DNA of 64,000 nucleotides from Phycisphaerales bacterium (GCA_030602885.1 JAUVYV010000012.1:1-64000), one strand, 5' to 3'; positions 34,950 through 44,642 are shown, numbered from the stretch's first letter. Notes: generated by a model from the letters alone, not told the origin. Program-made: numbers and translations.

Positions 34950-36911
34950 GTGAACAAAACCTTAGCCGACTTGATCAGGATTTCAAACACAACAGGAAAA
35001 GACACTACCCTCGTTCAGGGCGGCGGCGGAAACACCTCCACCAAGACCGACGACGGAAAATTTATGTACATCAAGGCAAGCGGCACCGCCCTAAAGAATA
35101 TGAGCGCAAGCACCGGCTGGCGAAGAATGCGAATCGCTCCCGTCCTCGAAGTCATCAAAGACACCCAGCTCGCTAAACTGCCCGCAAACACCAGAGAGCC
35201 TGAGGTCGTCAACCGCCTCCTGCTCGCCTGCGACGATGATGTCACCACCGGCGCCCGCCCCTCAGTCGAAGCACACCTTCACGCCCTTCTGGATAAATAC
35301 GTCATCCACCTCCACCCCCTGGTAGTAGCCGCCTACGTCAACGCCAAAAAAGGCAAGGCCGCTCTCGACAAGCTCTTCCGCAACTGGAAATATCCGCCTC
35401 TTTGGATCCCCTACACCGACCCGGGCTTTATGCTCGCAAAAAAGGTCGCACAGTTGGTGGCCGGATACCGGAAGCAACATGGCAGAAAACCAAACGTTAT
35501 GATTCTCGCCAAGCATGGCCTGTTCGTCACCGCCGAAACCCCGGATGCGGCCATTCGATTGGTCCACAAGGTCATCCGACTCTTAAAGAGCAACCTCCCA
35601 AAACCGAAGGTTCTCGGGAAAAAACTACCCGCTCGCAAAGACATCCTCGCCGCAAAATTCGCTGTTCGAAAGGCCGTTCTACAGGCCACTGGCCAGTACC
35701 TGCCGGTTCGTTTCATCCTCAACGATACCGTTGCCGCTTTTATAGCACGCAAAGACGCCGGCAAACTGCTCGCCACGCCCGCACTGAATCCCGATGAGCT
35801 TGTCTATGCAAACGGCGCCGCAATGTGGGTCCCAAACGTCGATGCCGATGCAATCGCCGCCAAACTCAAGGCTCTCGTCGATAAGAAACAGAAACCTTCA
35901 GCCGCGTTCGTCGTCAAAAACCTCGGCCTCTTCATCGCCGCCGGCACCAAGACGGCGGGGGTCATTGCCGAAATCACTACCGGCTCGCTGCAAATCCGTT
36001 CCTGGGCCGTCAAGTTCGGCGGTGTCCTCGCACTCACGCCTCGCGAACAGGACTTCATCAACAACTGGGAATCCGAGGCCTTCCGCAAGCAGTTGGCAAC
36101 CGCCGCCGGTCAAGGCGAATTGAAGAATCGTATCGCCGTCGTCACCGGCGCCGGCAGCGGCCTCGGCAGAAGTATCGCTGTCGGCCTTGCTCACGCAGGG
36201 GCCCTGGTCGGCCTTGCCGACATCGACACAAAGGCCGCACTCCAAACAGCCGCTCTAATAGCCGATGAAACCCCCGATGCCTCAACACTCCTGCTGCCCT
36301 GCAATGTCACCGATGAAAAGAGCGTTGACAAAGCGTATGAGTATATCCTCGATAATTGGGGCGGCCTCGACATACTCGTCAATGCCGCCAGCGTAGCTCC
36401 ACCCTACGGTCTGGTCGATATGCCCGTCGATAAGTGGCGCCTCGCCCTCGACGTCAATCTAACCGGATACTTCCTCATGGCAAAAGCCGCAGCACGGATT
36501 ATGATAAAGCAGGGAATCGGCGGCAATATAATCAATCTAAGCTCCAAATCCGGCCTCGAGCCAAGCAAAAACAACACCGCATATACCGCCACAAAAGGCG
36601 CTGAAATTCACGTCGCACGCGGCTGGGCGCTCGAATTAGGCCAATACGGAATACGTGTCAATTCAGTCGCACCCGGCAACGTCTTTGAGGGATCTAAAAT
36701 CTGGAACCCTGCGTACATAAAGGTCTGCGCGAAAAAATACGGCATCAAGCCCGAAGAAGTCATCCCATACTACGTCGGAAAAACGGCTTTGAATCGGGAA
36801 ATAAAAGGCAACGACATCGCAAACGCGACCGTCTTCCTCTGCTCGGAAAAAGCCCGCACCATCACAGGCCAGACTATCGTCACCGACTCGGGCCGGGTAA
36901 TGGTAAGGTGA
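34950..36911 (+). CDS. Bifunctional rhamnulose-1-phosphate aldolase / short-chain dehydrogenase
   Basis: Residues 1-380 form a class II aldolase domain with zinc ligands in HLHALL (about 109) and HLHPLV (about 120), which splits rhamnulose-1-phosphate to DHAP and L-lactaldehyde. Residues 390-653 form an SDR domain with TGAGSGLGRSIA for NAD binding and YTATK as catalytic pair, likely oxidising lactaldehyde. Such fusions are known as RhaEW-type enzymes. It uses a GTG start with an AGGAG site nine bases upstream. It ends the rhamnose operon, six bases from the convergent regulator gene. Confidence 0.9.
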   Translation: MNKTLADLIRISNTTGKDTTLVQGGGGNTSTKTDDGKFMYIKASGTALKNMSASTGWRRMRIAPVLEVIKDTQLAKLPANTREPEVVNRLLLACDDDVTTGARPSVEAHLHALLDKYVIHLHPLVVAAYVNAKKGKAALDKLFRNWKYPPLWIPYTDPGFMLAKKVAQLVAGYRKQHGRKPNVMILAKHGLFVTAETPDAAIRLVHKVIRLLKSNLPKPKVLGKKLPARKDILAAKFAVRKAVLQATGQYLPVRFILNDTVAAFIARKDAGKLLATPALNPDELVYANGAAMWVPNVDADAIAAKLKALVDKKQKPSAAFVVKNLGLFIAAGTKTAGVIAEITTGSLQIRSWAVKFGGVLALTPREQDFINNWESEAFRKQLATAAGQGELKNRIAVVTGAGSGLGRSIAVGLAHAGALVGLADIDTKAALQTAALIADETPDASTLLLPCNVTDEKSVDKAYEYILDNWGGLDILVNAASVAPPYGLVDMPVDKWRLALDVNLTGYFLMAKAAARIMIKQGIGGNIINLSSKSGLEPSKNNTAYTATKGAEIHVARGWALELGQYGIRVNSVAPGNVFEGSKIWNPAYIKVCAKKYGIKPEEVIPYYVGKTALNREIKGNDIANATVFLCSEKARTITGQTIVTDSGRVMVR

Positions 36912-36917
36912 TTTGAG

Positions 36918-37706
36918 CTATCTCGGTTTTCTCGGATAAATAAGCTTGATATCCTTCTTCTTCGCCGCACGGTGCCACGCATCAGATGGTTTCATGTCGG
37001 TGACGATATAATCGAGCCGGTCGATATCCGCGATCTTATAAAGCGCCGGCTTGTCGAATTTCGTGTTGTCGCCCACGAAGATGACCTCCGACGCTCGCTT
37101 CAAAACCATCTTGGCAAAGCCGACCGTCACGCGGTCCGCCCCGCTTATCCCCGCGTCAATAGTAATATCATCTGCGCCCGTAAAGGCCTTGAAACCACCC
37201 AGCTGAGATATCGCCGCCACCGCACCAGGCCCCACCATGTCCATCCGGTCCGGGCGATACTCACCACCGATGATAATCACCCTGTGTCCCGGCTGCTCGT
37301 GAAGACGACGCATCAAATAAAGCGAATTAACGATTACCGACAGATTCTTTCTGTTCGCAAGATAGGGAATAATCTCATAGCAGGTCGAGCCCGCCTCTAA
37401 ATATATTATGTCACCATCTTTGACTAAATCACCTGCCAGCCTCCCGATGGTCTTCTTCGCGCTCACCTTTTTCGTTTGCCGGTAGCGAACCGAAGAGCTT
37501 ACCTCAGGCGCAGCAAGTACCGCCCCGCCGTAAGTCTTCGTTACCAGACCGTCATTCTGCAAAACGGCTAGGTCTCGCCTTATTGTAACCTCCGTTACAT
37601 CCAGCTCCCGCGCAACGTCCCTGACGTATATCCGCCCCACAGAGCGAACCTTCTCTAAAATCGTCTTATGTCTTACTTCCGCTGATACGCCCATAGCTAT
37701 CTGCAC
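36918..37706 (-). CDS. DeoR-family transcriptional regulator
   Basis: A 262-residue repressor-type protein. The N-terminal helix-turn-helix is VRDVARELDVTEVTIRRDLAVLQ, followed by the DeoR sensor domain with LEAGSTCYEIIPYL, DAGISGADR and VFVGDNTKFDKPAL-like segments that bind phosphorylated sugars. The start is a GTG at 37706 or an ATG at 37694; neither has a strong ribosome-binding site. It converges with the rhamnose operon and probably senses rhamnulose-1-phosphate or another intermediate, which is inference. Confidence 0.88.
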   Translation of the reverse strand: MQIAMGVSAEVRHKTILEKVRSVGRIYVRDVARELDVTEVTIRRDLAVLQNDGLVTKTYGGAVLAAPEVSSSVRYRQTKKVSAKKTIGRLAGDLVKDGDIIYLEAGSTCYEIIPYLANRKNLSVIVNSLYLMRRLHEQPGHRVIIIGGEYRPDRMDMVGPGAVAAISQLGGFKAFTGADDITIDAGISGADRVTVGFAKMVLKRASEVIFVGDNTKFDKPALYKIADIDRLDYIVTDMKPSDAWHRAAKKKDIKLIYPRKPR

Positions 37707-37721
37707 CGAGAATCACACTAC

Positions 37722-38618
37722 TTACTTATCCTTCTCGTTTGCCTTCCGTGCAAAATAATAGATCGGCTGATGTTTGTGCTCGCTCACTGTAAAGTATCCT
37801 GCCTCCTCTGCGTCGAAACATATCGCCTCACCCTGAAGCTCAAGTATCAACGGTATTCTGCACCGAGTACCCTCCAGCGCCTCAGCAACACTCTGCCCTT
37901 CGGCTCTCTCCCATAACGAGGCCGAAAAATAACCCTTGATGATTATCATGCTCCCGTCACGCGAAATGTCGCCGCCTACCGCAGTACCTAAACCAATCGT
38001 CCCCACCTGCTCCATCGTTGTCACTTTATTCGTGGATTGCGGATACCCCACTCGATATACCTTTGTTTTGCTCTCCTTCGAAACGATATAGATGTCCTTC
38101 GTGACAGGGTCCAGCAGAAGTGTCTCTGCATTCCGAGACCCGTCGGGATACCTTAGCTTAATGGTCTCGAACTCTTTCAATCTCAGTGTTGATCCCACTG
38201 AATTGACATCGATTTCCGGCTCGGGTACACGATGAACAGCTATAGAGTCCCGCTTGGCCTTATTGTCCCCAATGTCCCCTATGTAAAGATACTCTGTATT
38301 GGGGTCAGGCCCGGGCCCTATCGCTATATCCTCCCAGTCACGCGCCAAAACGCCCCAGACTGTACAGGTAGCCAGCAACTTGCCCTCGGTTGAGATCGCA
38401 TACAGTCTTGCCGTACTGCCTCGGTCGTTGTGTGTCCACAATACACCGCGATTCTTCGCACTTGCCGAAAGCCCGGACGCCTCACGGATAACAGCTGCTT
38501 GCAGCGACCCGACCTTGCGACCCCCATCGAACTTCGGGCACTCTCCACCACGCACAAACCCCGCCACAACCATAACTACAAGCCAAACACAAAGATATAT
38601 CACAGTTCCGTTTCTCAT
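37722..38618 (-). CDS. Secreted beta-propeller-like protein
   Basis: A 298-residue protein with an N-terminal signal segment (VIYLCVWLVVMVVAGFVRGG) and repeated strand blocks such as RGVLWTHNDRG, LYAISTEGKLLAT and YLYIGDIGDNKAKR. These suggest a six- or seven-bladed propeller, as in NHL or esterase-like propeller proteins of planctomycetes. No catalytic residues are evident. I chose the ATG at 38618 behind CGGAGCG. It precedes the regulator gene by 16 bp on the same strand and may be co-transcribed with it. Confidence 0.6.
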   Translation of the reverse strand: MRNGTVIYLCVWLVVMVVAGFVRGGECPKFDGGRKVGSLQAAVIREASGLSASAKNRGVLWTHNDRGSTARLYAISTEGKLLATCTVWGVLARDWEDIAIGPGPDPNTEYLYIGDIGDNKAKRDSIAVHRVPEPEIDVNSVGSTLRLKEFETIKLRYPDGSRNAETLLLDPVTKDIYIVSKESKTKVYRVGYPQSTNKVTTMEQVGTIGLGTAVGGDISRDGSMIIIKGYFSASLWERAEGQSVAEALEGTRCRIPLILELQGEAICFDAEEAGYFTVSEHKHQPIYYFARKANEKDK

Positions 38619-38822
38619 TTTCGCTCCGGCAATTACGACTCTTATAGCAAAGACCATATACGGCGGTCAATCAGAGATGTTTGATTTGTTTCGGTTTTGT
38701 TTGCTTTGCGCATAAATTTAACCCCCTTGCTCTGCCTTGGGCATTGTATAACACCACCTTTTCCTGATATAGTTGTAGTTTTGGCCGGCAGATTTTCTGC
38801 TGATAATTCGAAAGGATTGTCC

Positions 38823-41057
38823 ATGGACTTTGAAATTGAAGATACACGAAAGAACGTCCTAAAGCTCAAAAACCTCATCGACGCAGGGGCCGTCACCCTC
38901 CAAACGGCTCTCGACTGGCTCAGGACCATCCACGAGATTCGTTTCTTCGAGGAAAAAGTCTTCGACCTGTTAGGCCAGAATATCATAAAGGGCGCTTCAC
39001 ACCTCTACGCAGGCCAGGAAGCCGTCGCAACAGGCGCAATCGCCGCCATAACCGAAAAAGACGTCATCGGCTCCACTCACCGAGGCCACGGACACTGCGG
39101 AGCCATCGGAAACAAGCACGCAAAAACCGAAGAACAGCGCCGGCAGCACTGGAATCGAATGATGGCCGAATTGATGGGAAAGCAGACCGGATACTGCGGC
39201 GGAAGAGGCGGCTCTATGCACATCGCAGACGTCAGCAAAGGAAACCTCGGCTCAACCGGTATCGTCGGCGGAAATATACCCCCTGCCGTCGGGGCTGCAC
39301 TTGCCGAAAAATACAAAAAAACCGGCGCCGTCGTCCTTTCATTCTTCGGTGACGGCTCCACAAACACCGGCTCATTCCACGAGTCTATGAATATGGCTTC
39401 GGTACTGAACATCCCACTCGTCGCAATCATCGAAAACAACCTCTACGGAATGAGCGTCCCATACCAAAAGGTCGAGGTCGAGCACACCGGCTGCGCAAGC
39501 AACATCACCGATATTGCCGAAAGAGCCCACGCCTATAACGTCCCCGCCATGATAGTGGATGGCCAGGACGTCGTCGCCGTCTTCCTCGCCGTCACCAAAG
39601 CTGCGAAGAGGGCTCGCGAAAAATCCATGATGACAATCATCGAGTGCAAAACATACCGCTGGTACGGCCACAGCCGCTCCGACCCACGCAAGTATCGCAC
39701 CAAAGAAGAGGAACAAGCATGGCACGACAGAGACCCCATCATCGTCCTGAGCAAAAAACTCATCACTGAAAAGCTCGCCACACAAGAGCAGCTCGACGAG
39801 ATAAAGCAAAAGGCAAATGATACTATCGAGGCCGCAACACAGTTTGGCATCGACAGCCCCTGGCCCGACGTCGCCGACCTCGAAAAGGATGTCTACGTCT
39901 CCGAAACCTGCGAGTCAGCCCTCATCGACAAGGAAAGACAAACCGCCGCAAAGGCCGTCGAGGCAACCGCCGCATTCGAAAAGGCAATGGCCGCCTCCAC
40001 CGCAAAAACAAAGAAGGAAAAGACCAAACAGTCCCAGGGTAAAATCAAAGAGCAGTTCGACCTCGACATAATGACAATGGGCCAGGCCGTCATCGCCGCA
40101 CAGGCCGAGGAAATGCGCCGCGACAAGAACGTAATCCTCATGGGCGAAGACGTCGGCCTCTACGGAGGCGCATACCAGGCAAGCAAGGGACTCGTCCAGG
40201 AATTCGGCACCGACCGAGTAATCGACACCGCTATCTCAGAAGCCGCTATCGTCGGAGCAGGCGTCGGCGCCGCAATTCGCGGTATCCGACCCATCACCGA
40301 GATTATGTACGTCGACTTCGTCACCATCGCAAGCGACCAGCTCATGCACAACGGCGCATTCAATCGCTATATGTTCGGCGGCCACGCAAAGGTTCCTATG
40401 GTCGTCAGAACCGAAGGCGGCGTAGGCCGATGCATCGCCGCACACCACTCAAAATCACTCGAACCATGGCTCATAAACATCCCCGGCCTGTACGTCGTTA
40501 TGCCCTCAACGCCGTATGACGCAAAAGGCCTGCTCAAAGCCGCCATCCGCTCCGACAACCCCGTCGTCTTCATCGAGCACAAGGCAACCTACGGCCAATT
40601 AGGTGCCGTTCCTGCCGGCGATTACATCATCCCCCTCGGCGTCGCAGACATCAAAAAACCCGGCAACGACGTCACCATAGTCAGCTACAGCAGAATGGCT
40701 ATGTGGTCACTACAGGCCGCTCATCTGCTCGCCGAACAGCACGGCATCGACGCCGAGGTTATAGACCTGCGCACGCTAAAACCAATGGATATCGACACCG
40801 TCGCAGAATCCGTCAAAAAGACAGGTCGGCTCGTCACCGTCGCCGAAAGCTTCCTTATGTGCGGCACAGGCCGAGAAATAACAGGCCGTTTTATGGAATA
40901 CGAATTCGCCGACGGCTCACACGGCTTCGATTATCTCGATGCCGCCCCCGTTAATCTCGCCGCCGCAGATTGCCCGCCACCAATGTCCGAGCCCCTCGAG
41001 CTGGCAAGCATTCCAAGCGTTGACCGAATCGTCAAGGCCGTCAGAAAAATGCTCTGA
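38823..41057 (+). CDS. Fused E1 alpha-beta subunit of a 2-oxoacid dehydrogenase complex
   Basis: A 744-residue thiamine diphosphate enzyme that decarboxylates a 2-oxoacid and passes the acyl group to a lipoyl E2. Residues 1-390 are E1 alpha, with STHRGHGHC (about 84-92) and the ThDP motif FFGDGSTNTG running to ENNLYG. A Lys-rich linker (about 390-420) joins it to E1 beta with GEDVGLYGGAYQASKGL and VVRTEGGVG. Pyruvate, acetoin or branched-chain substrates are all possible. No E2 or E3 gene is close. The ATG at 38823 has an AAGGA site; a longer in-frame start upstream is unlikely. Confidence 0.9.
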   Translation: MDFEIEDTRKNVLKLKNLIDAGAVTLQTALDWLRTIHEIRFFEEKVFDLLGQNIIKGASHLYAGQEAVATGAIAAITEKDVIGSTHRGHGHCGAIGNKHAKTEEQRRQHWNRMMAELMGKQTGYCGGRGGSMHIADVSKGNLGSTGIVGGNIPPAVGAALAEKYKKTGAVVLSFFGDGSTNTGSFHESMNMASVLNIPLVAIIENNLYGMSVPYQKVEVEHTGCASNITDIAERAHAYNVPAMIVDGQDVVAVFLAVTKAAKRAREKSMMTIIECKTYRWYGHSRSDPRKYRTKEEEQAWHDRDPIIVLSKKLITEKLATQEQLDEIKQKANDTIEAATQFGIDSPWPDVADLEKDVYVSETCESALIDKERQTAAKAVEATAAFEKAMAASTAKTKKEKTKQSQGKIKEQFDLDIMTMGQAVIAAQAEEMRRDKNVILMGEDVGLYGGAYQASKGLVQEFGTDRVIDTAISEAAIVGAGVGAAIRGIRPITEIMYVDFVTIASDQLMHNGAFNRYMFGGHAKVPMVVRTEGGVGRCIAAHHSKSLEPWLINIPGLYVVMPSTPYDAKGLLKAAIRSDNPVVFIEHKATYGQLGAVPAGDYIIPLGVADIKKPGNDVTIVSYSRMAMWSLQAAHLLAEQHGIDAEVIDLRTLKPMDIDTVAESVKKTGRLVTVAESFLMCGTGREITGRFMEYEFADGSHGFDYLDAAPVNLAAADCPPPMSEPLELASIPSVDRIVKAVRKML

Positions 41058-41163
41058 CACGAGGCGTGAATACAGCGGCATAATACGGCTTGACTCGCTG
41101 TTGAGAGAAAAGTGCAAGCAGGTGCGGGGTCGAACTGGTCCCCGGTTTGTGGTCTGGGTAGAA

Positions 41164-41368
41164 CCCCCGGCATAAAGCCGGGGGCTTTCGGCGGAAAATT
41201 GGGTTCGTTTTGGGTTCGTTTTTCACCGTTCGAAGGGGTGAATATTCTTCGTAATTCCTTTTCAGGTATAGAGTTAAGCTCATTGTTGGCCTTGCCAAAA
41301 TTGGGTTCGTTTTGCATAAAAAGGTGTAAATTGCCAGCAAGTTAATTTGGGCAATATAGGCGGTTTTG
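41164..41368. repeat. Dispersed repeat family A, copy 2
   Basis: Starts with the same CCCCCGGC-ATAAA-GCCGGGGG hairpin (41164-41184) followed by CTTTCGGCGG, then the block GGGGTGAATATTCTTCG to GGGCAATATAGGCGG, matching 15697-16082 with a few mismatches. The TTGGGTTTG expansion of copy 1 is reduced here to about two units. Confidence 0.85.
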
Positions 41369-41478
41369 TTTTTAGACACTGATTCACGCTGATTGACACT
41401 GATTTTTGAAAGAGTTCAAGGGCTGAGAAACAAAATATAACATCTTGTAAGTGCGTGGGCATTGTTGAACCCCCCGAG

Positions 41479-41537
41479 TTTATTATTTACTATTTATTAT
41501 TTACTATTTACTATTTACTATTTACTATTTGCTATTA
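41479..41537. repeat. AT-rich heptamer tandem repeat (TTTACTA)
   Basis: About eight imperfect copies of TTTACTA or TTTATTA, some 59 bp with almost no G or C on the plus strand. It lies between the repeat-rich block and the cyclase-like gene, and could be a DNA-unwinding or slippage-prone stretch. Confidence 0.8.
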
Positions 41538-41994
41538 GTTTGATGGGTATTATACAATAGATTGTGTTGTGTGTCAAGTAAAATTTTTGGATTTAGCCAC
41601 GGAGTTTTCACCACGAAGGACACCCTCTGTTGAAAAGCCAAGGTAGCAGGCACTCCAGGGTAAACTCCGGCCACGAAGATTACAGTGGGCAGATTGGCTT
41701 TGTGTTCTCGGCAGGTTACTCTCTGAAAGCGAGCTTTCTCCGAGTAACCCTGCCTTCGTCCACGGAATCGCTGCGCGCTTCTCTTTGGGAGCCAATCTGT
41801 TCTATGGGTGGGTGAATGGAGACAGGCGGCGATATCGCTGGAAACAAGGGCCTCGTTAAAGAGGCAGCCGTGAGGCGCTCAATTAGAATACCGGGTAAAG
41901 GCCGTTAATAAGGGGGGGCAGAGCCAATCCTCCAATACCGTTTGTGTGGTTCTATAATTTGGCGGCAAGTGCGGACTTATATGGCCGGACACCT

Positions 41995-42642
41995 TTAATT
42001 CCTCCCCTTTAATCTTCCTTGATATATCTCTGTGAGTCGGTCAAATTCCAGCTTTTTTGCTTTGGTGCGTTCTTTCTTGATTTTGGAAATATCAACCCTA
42101 TGGTGTGCAGACCAGAAGTACTCCCAGTTTTTAGTCTTTTTGCAAAGTTGCCATTTCAACCCGTTAGGTTTAGGGATATAAGGCACATCACTTTTGTGGT
42201 TAGAATCAGGATCGAGAAGTATTATCATCCCTGGCTCAGCTTTATCATTGCCTAAATAAGCAGAAATATAAGCACCACCTTCTATATATGCTTTTTGGAG
42301 ATTACGCAGTTGAAGTCTTCGCTGATAGCGAAAAGCGTCATAGGCAATAGTTGTTCTAAGTAAATACCCCTCCTTTATCATTCTCGAGTGGAACCATGCG
42401 AGAAATGCGACGATAGTATGTAATTGTTCATCTGTTGCCCAAGAGACAACACAATCAGAAACTGCAATTGCGTCAACGTGTGTTCTGAGTAGTCTAGCTT
42501 TGTCGTTCTGAATGTCATATACCGACTCATAAAGACAGTCCAACGCTTTAACTGCCTTTTTACGATTTTCGTTCATCATCTGTTTGAATCCGCAAAGGTC
42601 AGAAAAAGCAACATAAGTCTTGCTGTTAAAGTTTTCTGGCAT
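41995..42642 (-). CDS. Class III nucleotide-cyclase-like protein
   Basis: A 215-residue protein. The first strand is YVAFSDLCGFK with Asp15, and a second Asp63 sits in AVSDCVVSW. These two Asp residues match the metal ligands of class III adenylate/guanylate cyclases, which read FxDIxGF and GDxxxxxF. Pycsar uridylate/cytidylate cyclases share this fold and are antiphage. Charged, Lys-rich sequence forms the C terminus. The ATG at 42642 follows a perfect AAGGAGG site. It is AT-rich, lies in a repeat-filled island, and is 298 bp from an Mrr-like nuclease gene on the same strand. Activity is inferred, not proven. Confidence 0.5.
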   Translation of the reverse strand: MPENFNSKTYVAFSDLCGFKQMMNENRKKAVKALDCLYESVYDIQNDKARLLRTHVDAIAVSDCVVSWATDEQLHTIVAFLAWFHSRMIKEGYLLRTTIAYDAFRYQRRLQLRNLQKAYIEGGAYISAYLGNDKAEPGMIILLDPDSNHKSDVPYIPKPNGLKWQLCKKTKNWEYFWSAHHRVDISKIKKERTKAKKLEFDRLTEIYQGRLKGRN

Positions 42643-42940
42643 TTTAATCCTCCTTGTATTCAGGATCATTGATGCATTTGAAATCGCCGTCACCAAATAT
42701 CTTTTCTTTCATTTGCCTAATACCCCATGATTATACGGTCTGTATAAAACGGGTCAATGCCCATCGCCGCAGGCGATCCCGCGGACTGAATACTAACTTG
42801 TCCCTAAGGGGCGACTATCAACTAAAGACTATCCGTTCCCGTTGGTTCTTCAATACTTATCCGCCCGTTCGACTTCGCTCAGGGCAGGCTCTATGGCAGA
42901 CTCGTCCAATTACACACCATACAAGGCTGAATCTTCCGAC
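42643..42940. other. Gap between the nuclease-like and cyclase-like genes
   Basis: 298 bp with no gene. It includes a dispersed-repeat fragment at 42865-42890 (CCGTTCGACTTCGCTCAGGGCAGG) of a type seen in many planctomycete intergenic regions. The gap makes separate transcription of the two genes likely, though read-through is possible. Confidence 0.5.
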
Positions 42941-43912
42941 TCAGTGATCCTTTTTGTTGGTAGGCTTTCGTTCGGGCCAGTTGCCTCCCGTTCTGAGCTC
43001 CCTTATGTCCTCCGAATCCTTGGGAATCTGAAGCGAAATCCGCCAATCCTCTGCTCCGGGTTTGCGAGAGGCAAACTCTACTCGTTGAATTGCGGTACCA
43101 TCTAGAGACGTATATTCAACCTTCTTGGCGGTCTCCAAATCAACTTGCTCCACTTCGAGCGACATCGCCACGCTTAGCAACACGTCTCCGATTATTTTCG
43201 GTCCGTCTGTTGTATCCACTGTGACGTTGCCCGGAAAGGGGAAACAAGCAGTCTTGACCTCTGGAGGCCGGCCCTTTTCGATATCGGTAAACGGATCAGT
43301 TATTTCCTGCAACTGCAACCATAGGTCATTGAGTGACCAAGTGGCTCCTGTCTCAATGTTCTTGAATAGGGGGGAAAATGTATCCGTGCCTAGCGGCAAG
43401 ACAAGGTCGACGTGTTCTGGATCGGGCACTGTCCAGTCCAAAGATCGGAAAAGCCGGATGCCAACACGGGCCAAGGCGCATCTTTTGTGCGTGAAGAGTA
43501 CGAAATCCAGTCGTATCAGTTTGTTGATCTCAGCGGCTGTAACCTCGGATAATCGGCGCAGGTCAATACCGTGTTGGAGCGCTACAGCTTCTGCTTCCGA
43601 GGAGAACCCGGAGGAACTTACGGCAATAGTGCGGGCAGCACCTATCGCATGTTTCTTTGTCGCAAGTTGCTCAATCCAGGTAACATCCTGCTTTGCACAT
43701 CGTTTCCGACATTCAATCGTGATCAGAATGTTTGATGTACCGATCTGAGTTCGCACAGTTGCGTCGACCTCGCGGAGGCGTCCGGTGGTTCTGCAACGTA
43801 CGCGATCAGGAGAAGTCACGATCAAACCGAGCGGGCCAGCATCGGCTTCAATCCGGGCCACTAATTGCTCGAACTTCCGCCAGTCCGGAATATCTTCTTT
43901 GTGTCGTGCCAT
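42941..43912 (-). CDS. Mrr-like PD-(D/E)xK nuclease-family protein
   Basis: A 323-residue protein. Its first 120 residues look like an Mrr_cat/restriction endonuclease core: WRKFEQLVARIE helix, Asp50 in LREVDATVR, and Glu67-Cys-Arg in ILITIECRKRCAKQDVTWIEQL, followed by a helix with Lys. The rest, rich in strands, has no recognised domain. Mrr-type enzymes cut modified DNA, and related proteins occur in defence islands. The ATG at 43912 has a GAGGAAAG ribosome-binding site. It is upstream of the cyclase-like gene. Its target is unknown. Confidence 0.6.
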   Translation of the reverse strand: MARHKEDIPDWRKFEQLVARIEADAGPLGLIVTSPDRVRCRTTGRLREVDATVRTQIGTSNILITIECRKRCAKQDVTWIEQLATKKHAIGAARTIAVSSSGFSSEAEAVALQHGIDLRRLSEVTAAEINKLIRLDFVLFTHKRCALARVGIRLFRSLDWTVPDPEHVDLVLPLGTDTFSPLFKNIETGATWSLNDLWLQLQEITDPFTDIEKGRPPEVKTACFPFPGNVTVDTTDGPKIIGDVLLSVAMSLEVEQVDLETAKKVEYTSLDGTAIQRVEFASRKPGAEDWRISLQIPKDSEDIRELRTGGNWPERKPTNKKDH

Positions 43913-44084
43913 GCTACTTTCCTCACCAGCCCAACATAATAATGAACAACACTTTTCACGATTTACTATTGTTTTCCTCTGCGATCTCTGTGTCCTCTGT
44001 GGCTAAACAAAACTATCTATTTTCTCCTTGCAGCCGTTTTCATATCCCGCCATTATACCCAAAACCGACAAGGCAACAACATTT

Positions 44085-44160
44085 TTTCCCCCGCACTACG
44101 CTGAGTGTGGGGTCTGCGCTAGTGCTACGACTTTGCACAACTTCATCCGGGAAATCCGGG
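44085..44160. repeat. Dispersed palindromic repeat family B, copy 1
   Basis: 76 bp matching 54344-54419 at 74 positions. It opens with a hairpin, CCCCGCACT-ACGCTG-AGTGTGGGG (one G-T mismatch here), and ends with CCGG-GAAAT-CCGG. The unit length and paired stems suggest a REP-like mobile or structural element. Confidence 0.85.
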
Positions 44161-44623
44161 TTATTAGAGGGTGCAGGGTGCAAGGTGCAGGTTCTGGATT
44201 CCCGCTCCCCTGGGGATAAATTTCGCGGAAATGACAAAAGTCGGACCGGTTGAATTGATGATTGATTATTGTGGGTCCTCTGTAGCGAAGCCATAGTAGA
44301 ATGCACTCGAGGATTCGGCGGGATGTGGAAGGGATTTTCGATCCTCGCTTACTACCTGCGAGGACAGGTTTTCGATCCCCGCTTAGGGCATGCGAGGACA
44401 AGTTTTCGAATGGGGATTAGGGGAAGAGGGAGAAGGGATTTTCGATTTGCGATTTACGATTGACGATTTGGGATTGGATTGGGATTGCTTCACTGCGTTC
44501 GCAATGACGGAGGGAATATCGAATTAGGAAGTGGATTCCCGCCTGCGCGGGAATGACAGATGGGCATTCCTCACGTGTGCAACCCCCGCGCCACAAGGGC
44601 ACGGGGGCTAAACGAGACGGAAA

Positions 44624-44642
44624 GCCCTGGCAAAGCCAGGGC
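44624..44642. repeat. GCCCTGGC hairpin element
   Basis: A perfect eight-base stem, GCCCTGGC and GCCAGGGC, with an AAA loop, followed at a short distance by TTTTTATA. It could be a terminator remnant or a REP-like unit. It lies between two repeat blocks and the main terminator. Confidence 0.6.

Larger units (their letters stand above)
41058..41994. other. Gene-free, repeat-rich intergenic region
   Basis: About 940 bp without a credible gene. It contains family A copy 2 (41164-41368), a segment reading as ACACTGATT-type direct repeats at 41377-41408, an AT-rich heptamer array at 41479-41537, and a G+C-rich block at 41640-41820 sharing the phrase GGGTAAACTCCGG with the 16.6-kb region. No terminator was recognised after the E1 gene. 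Confidence 0.65.
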
